Source of the DNA: Armatimonadota bacterium
GTDB taxonomy: Bacteria; Armatimonadota; JADLDR01
Assembly (NCBI GenBank): GCA_020846535.1
Contig: JADLDR010000042.1
Span: forward strand, 1-61,151
Reading direction: 5' to 3'
Length of the DNA: 61,151 nt
Both the position numbers and the translations under genes were made by a program. The notes under the pieces were generated by a model. It saw only the letters and a list, made by a program, of their open reading frames with translations. It did not search any database and was not told where the DNA came from. This document shows, in pieces, positions 58,556 to 61,151 of the stretch (its first letter is position 1; every line of letters begins with the position of its first letter).

Positions 58556-59658
58556 CCCGGCTCGAAGCATACCTGATGCAAGCCGTTTTCGGAGGCCGCT
58601 CCGATGTGACGGCCCGCCTGGTCAGGGCCGGGCTTGCCGTATTGTCGATGATCTATAGCGCACTTCTTAAAGGATACCTGGGCCTTGTCAGGAACGGCAT
58701 CCTTCCCCGGACGCGCCTTCCCGTTCCGGTGATCAGCGTGGGCAATATCACTCTCGGCGGAACCGGCAAGACGACCTCTGTTCGCTATCTGGCGGAGTTC
58801 TTCCAAGAGCGGGGCTTCCGTGTAGGGGTGCTGAGCCACGGCTATCAGCCGCACCGGAAGAAAAGCGAGGTGGGCGTTGTTTCGGATGGCGAACGCATTC
58901 TGATGGATGCCGCGCGCTCTGGCGACGAACCTCACATGCTGGCGAAAATGCTGCCGGGAACAGCGGTCCTCATCGGCAGGCGGCGCAACGAAAGCGGACG
59001 GGCGGCGGTTGAGGAACTGGGCTGCAATCTCGTGCTGGTGGATGACGGATTCCAGTATTGGCGGCTTGATAAGGACCTGGAAATCGTGCTGATCGATGCC
59101 ACGGATCCTTTCAGCAACGGCTGGCCGATTCCCAGAGGACTGCTTCGCGAACCGCTTTCTCACCTGTCCCGCGCGAGTTCGTTTATGATTACCAATATCG
59201 AATATGTTTCCGAGGAAAAATTATACCAAATCCGCGAATTTCTTTACAGGCGTTTTCCGGCCAAACCCCTGGCGGAATCCCGGCGAATTGCCAGAAGGCT
59301 TCGCAATCTGAAAACAGGCGAAACGGAATCAATTGCCTACCTTGACGGCAAAGGGATTGGGGCGCTTTCGACCCTCGGCAACCATCTCCCTTTTGAATCG
59401 AGCCTTCAACGGTTGGGGGCGAAGATAACGCCGTTCCGCTATTCCGACCACCACCGCTACAGCGAGGCGGAATTTGCTGAAATTCTGGGAAAAGCATTCG
59501 AAGGGGGCCTGGAAGCCATCGTGACCACCGAAAAAGACGCGGTCAAGATAGAGCCGGACTGGCTGGGCAGCCTTCCGGTAATGGCCCTGGATGCATCCCT
59601 GCACATTGTGAAAGGGCAGAGAGAACTGGAGAAAATGCTGAGGGAAGCGATCATTTGA
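58552..59658 (+). CDS. lpxK: Tetraacyldisaccharide 4'-kinase
   Basis: Phosphorylates the lipid A disaccharide at the 4' position. The 368-residue protein has an N-terminal membrane-associated helix (about 22-45), the P-loop VGNITLGGTGKTT (about 63-75), LSHGYQP, DDGFQYWRLDKDLEIVLID and ATDPFSNGWPIPRGLLREPL. Its stop overlaps the next ATG by one base. Confidence 0.95.
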   Translation: MTRLEAYLMQAVFGGRSDVTARLVRAGLAVLSMIYSALLKGYLGLVRNGILPRTRLPVPVISVGNITLGGTGKTTSVRYLAEFFQERGFRVGVLSHGYQPHRKKSEVGVVSDGERILMDAARSGDEPHMLAKMLPGTAVLIGRRRNESGRAAVEELGCNLVLVDDGFQYWRLDKDLEIVLIDATDPFSNGWPIPRGLLREPLSHLSRASSFMITNIEYVSEEKLYQIREFLYRRFPAKPLAESRRIARRLRNLKTGETESIAYLDGKGIGALSTLGNHLPFESSLQRLGAKITPFRYSDHHRYSEAEFAEILGKAFEGGLEAIVTTEKDAVKIEPDWLGSLPVMALDASLHIVKGQRELEKMLREAII

Positions 59659-60581
59659 TGAAGAAAACGCGCTGGCAAAAAAAACTCGAACTGTGGGCAG
59701 GCCACAAGGCGCTGCTAGTGCTACTGAAGTGGTCGGGCCGCGCCTCCTTCGACCGTATCGACAGGGCTTCCCGCTTCCTGGGAGGAATGGTCTACCGCCT
59801 GTCGAAGCGGTACCGCGTCATCGTCGAACGCGGCCTCACCCTGAGCTTCCCCGAAAAATCTCCTGTCGAAATCGAGCGGATCGCGAGAGACACCTATGCG
59901 GGCTTTCTCAAGATGATACTCGAAACGCTGAAGACCATTCATATGGACGACCGGGAAATCTGCCAGAGGATCGCTCTGGAAGGCAGCCGCTATATCGACG
60001 AGGCGCTGGCAAAGGGGAAAGGGGTTATTCTGGTGACGGCCCATTTCGGCAACTGGGAAATGGCGGCCCGCCGCCTGGTGATCGCCGGATACAGAATAAA
60101 TGTGGTCGTACGGGAGGCCGATTATGGCCCTACCACCGATCTGATGACTCAGCTGAGGGAATCGTCTGGATATCAGGTGATCATGAGAGGCCAGGCCATC
60201 CGGGAAGGGCTGCGCTGCCTGAAGCGAAACGAATGCCTGGGCATCCTGCCCGATCAGAACCAGACCAAAAGCAATCTCTTCGTCAACTTCCTGGGCCGGC
60301 CCGCGAGCGCCGCGGAAGGGCCTGCGCTCCTGGCTGCCCGCACCGGAGCCGCCCTCCTGCCGACCTTTTCCTACCGCCAGCCGGACAACCGCTACAAAGC
60401 CGTCGTCTATCCGCCTGTCATCGCGGAAGCGACCGACAATGACCGGGACATGGTGTACGAATTGACGGCCCGCATCAGTCATATCATAGAGGAGCAGGTC
60501 AGGCAATATCCCGCGCACTGGCTCTGGCTCCACGACCGATGGGCGACCCCGCCGCCGCCCGATGGAGTGATACTGCCATGA
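59658..60581 (+). CDS. lpxL: Lipid A biosynthesis (lauroyl-type) acyltransferase
   Basis: A 307-residue late acyltransferase: N-terminal membrane segment (about 18-45), catalytic His129 and Glu134 in TAHFGNWE, and PDQNQTKSNLFVNFLGRP. The HX4E variant, rather than HX4D, is typical of LpxL/HtrB. It adds a secondary acyl chain to Kdo-lipid A. Overlaps gmhA by four bases. With the DUF374 gene, a penta- or hexa-acyl lipid A is possible. Confidence 0.9.
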   Translation: MKKTRWQKKLELWAGHKALLVLLKWSGRASFDRIDRASRFLGGMVYRLSKRYRVIVERGLTLSFPEKSPVEIERIARDTYAGFLKMILETLKTIHMDDREICQRIALEGSRYIDEALAKGKGVILVTAHFGNWEMAARRLVIAGYRINVVVREADYGPTTDLMTQLRESSGYQVIMRGQAIREGLRCLKRNECLGILPDQNQTKSNLFVNFLGRPASAAEGPALLAARTGAALLPTFSYRQPDNRYKAVVYPPVIAEATDNDRDMVYELTARISHIIEEQVRQYPAHWLWLHDRWATPPPPDGVILP

Positions 60582-61150
60582 AAGAACATATCGAGGCATC
60601 GCTGAACGAATCGATCCGGGTGCGCCGGCTGCTCCTGGAAAATCAACTGGAGGAGATCGAGCGTTTCGTCCGGATGATCATCGAAACATACCGGCAGGGA
60701 GGCAAGGTGATCTTTATGGGCAACGGCGGGAGCGCCGCAGACGCCCAGCACCTTTCGGGAGAACTGGTCGGGCGCTTCCATTCAAACCGCAAGGCGCTGC
60801 CCTCCCTGTCGCTCTCCACCGACACCTCCATTTTGACCTGCATCGGGAACGATTACGGCTTCGAGTCCCTTTTTTCCCGGCAGATCGAAGCCTGGGGCGC
60901 TCCCGGGGATCTGGTTGTCGGCATCACCACCAGCGGCAACTCTCCGAACGTGCTGGAAGGCATTCGCAAGGCGAAGGCAATGGGTATCGCCACCGTCGGC
61001 CTGACAGGGGGGACGGGCGGCAAACTGGCAAGCGCAGCCGATTTCTGTCTCATCATGCCCTCCGCCGACACCGCCCGCATCCAGGAATTGCATATCACCC
61101 TGGGGCACATCGCATGCGAACTGCTGGATGAGGAGTTGTTCGGGGTCTAA
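60578..61150 (+). CDS. gmhA: Sedoheptulose-7-phosphate isomerase
   Basis: Makes D-glycero-D-manno-heptose-7-phosphate from sedoheptulose-7-phosphate for the LPS inner core. The 190-residue SIS-domain protein has GNGGSAADAQHLSGELVGRF, TSGNSPNVLEGI and the zinc-binding ELHITLGHIACEL. The ATG overlaps the stop of the previous gene. It shows that the organism likely makes a heptose-containing core; later heptose genes are off the window. Confidence 0.93.
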   Translation: MKEHIEASLNESIRVRRLLLENQLEEIERFVRMIIETYRQGGKVIFMGNGGSAADAQHLSGELVGRFHSNRKALPSLSLSTDTSILTCIGNDYGFESLFSRQIEAWGAPGDLVVGITTSGNSPNVLEGIRKAKAMGIATVGLTGGTGGKLASAADFCLIMPSADTARIQELHITLGHIACELLDEELFGV

Positions 61151-61151
61151 G

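Overview
The window comes from a high-GC, diderm (LPS-making) bacterium of an uncertain and probably uncultured lineage. The Gram-negative evidence is strong: a secretin, TamB, BamA, an OmpH/Skp-like chaperone and almost the whole lipid A pathway. It also carries a PASTA-domain Ser/Thr kinase, which is better known from Gram-positive bacteria, Chloroflexi and various candidate phyla. GTG and TTG starts are common, genes overlap heavily, and dispersed palindromic repeats of a kind seen in many environmental genomes occur. I do not assign a phylum. No rRNA, tRNA, CRISPR array, integrase or transposase gene was seen.

Region 1 (1-3.9 kb) is the end of a type IV pilus or type II secretion assembly cluster. 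It holds a PilP/GspC-like inner-membrane protein, a short STN-domain protein and a full secretin, all with extreme Gly-rich low-complexity segments, closed by a good terminator. Region 2 (4.1-14.6 kb) is one densely overlapping operon: aroC-aroK-aroB (shikimate), a small membrane protein, a PASTA kinase, rpe, another small membrane protein, ribD-ribE-ribBA-ribH (riboflavin) and an HtrA-type protease. Region 3 (14.7-18.6 kb) has a two-domain AAA+ ATPase, then on the minus strand ubiX, a small acidic partner and a predicted lipoprotein metallopeptidase. Region 4 (18.6-25.6 kb) holds two tandem, paralogous modules of ECF sigma factor, zinc-finger anti-sigma factor and RseB-like sensor, followed by a two-PDZ HtrA protease, which fits an envelope-stress circuit.

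Region 5 (25.6-41.2 kb) is accessory and visibly decaying. It contains an FAH-family hydrolase, an efflux operon with hlyD and an ABC ATPase but no permease or regulator gene, an MDR oxidoreductase, a cytochrome b561-like protein, a heparinase II/III-like protein, an SGNH hydrolase, an amidohydrolase interrupted by a 146-bp terminal-inverted-repeat element, the first codons of a lost epimerase, a multiply broken PAS/HATPase gene, an N-acetyl sugar amidotransferase-like gene and a secreted FlgD-Ig-like protein. About 240-bp inverted repeats and a second, nested copy of the 146-bp element surround the broken genes.

Region 6 (41.2-61.15 kb) is the outer-membrane biogenesis superlocus: tamB, a third ECF sigma factor, bamA, ompH, a coiled-coil lipoprotein, lpxD, lpxC, fabZ, lpxA, lpxB, msbA, a DUF374 acyltransferase, kdtA, lpxK, an LpxL-type acyltransferase and gmhA. 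It supplies lipid A-Kdo synthesis, flipping and a first heptose step next to the outer-membrane protein machinery. The UDP-diacylglucosamine hydrolase step (LpxH/I/G) is not encoded here. ECF-type promoters with a shared spacer sequence precede sigma genes 2 and 3, so envelope stress regulation probably reaches this locus.
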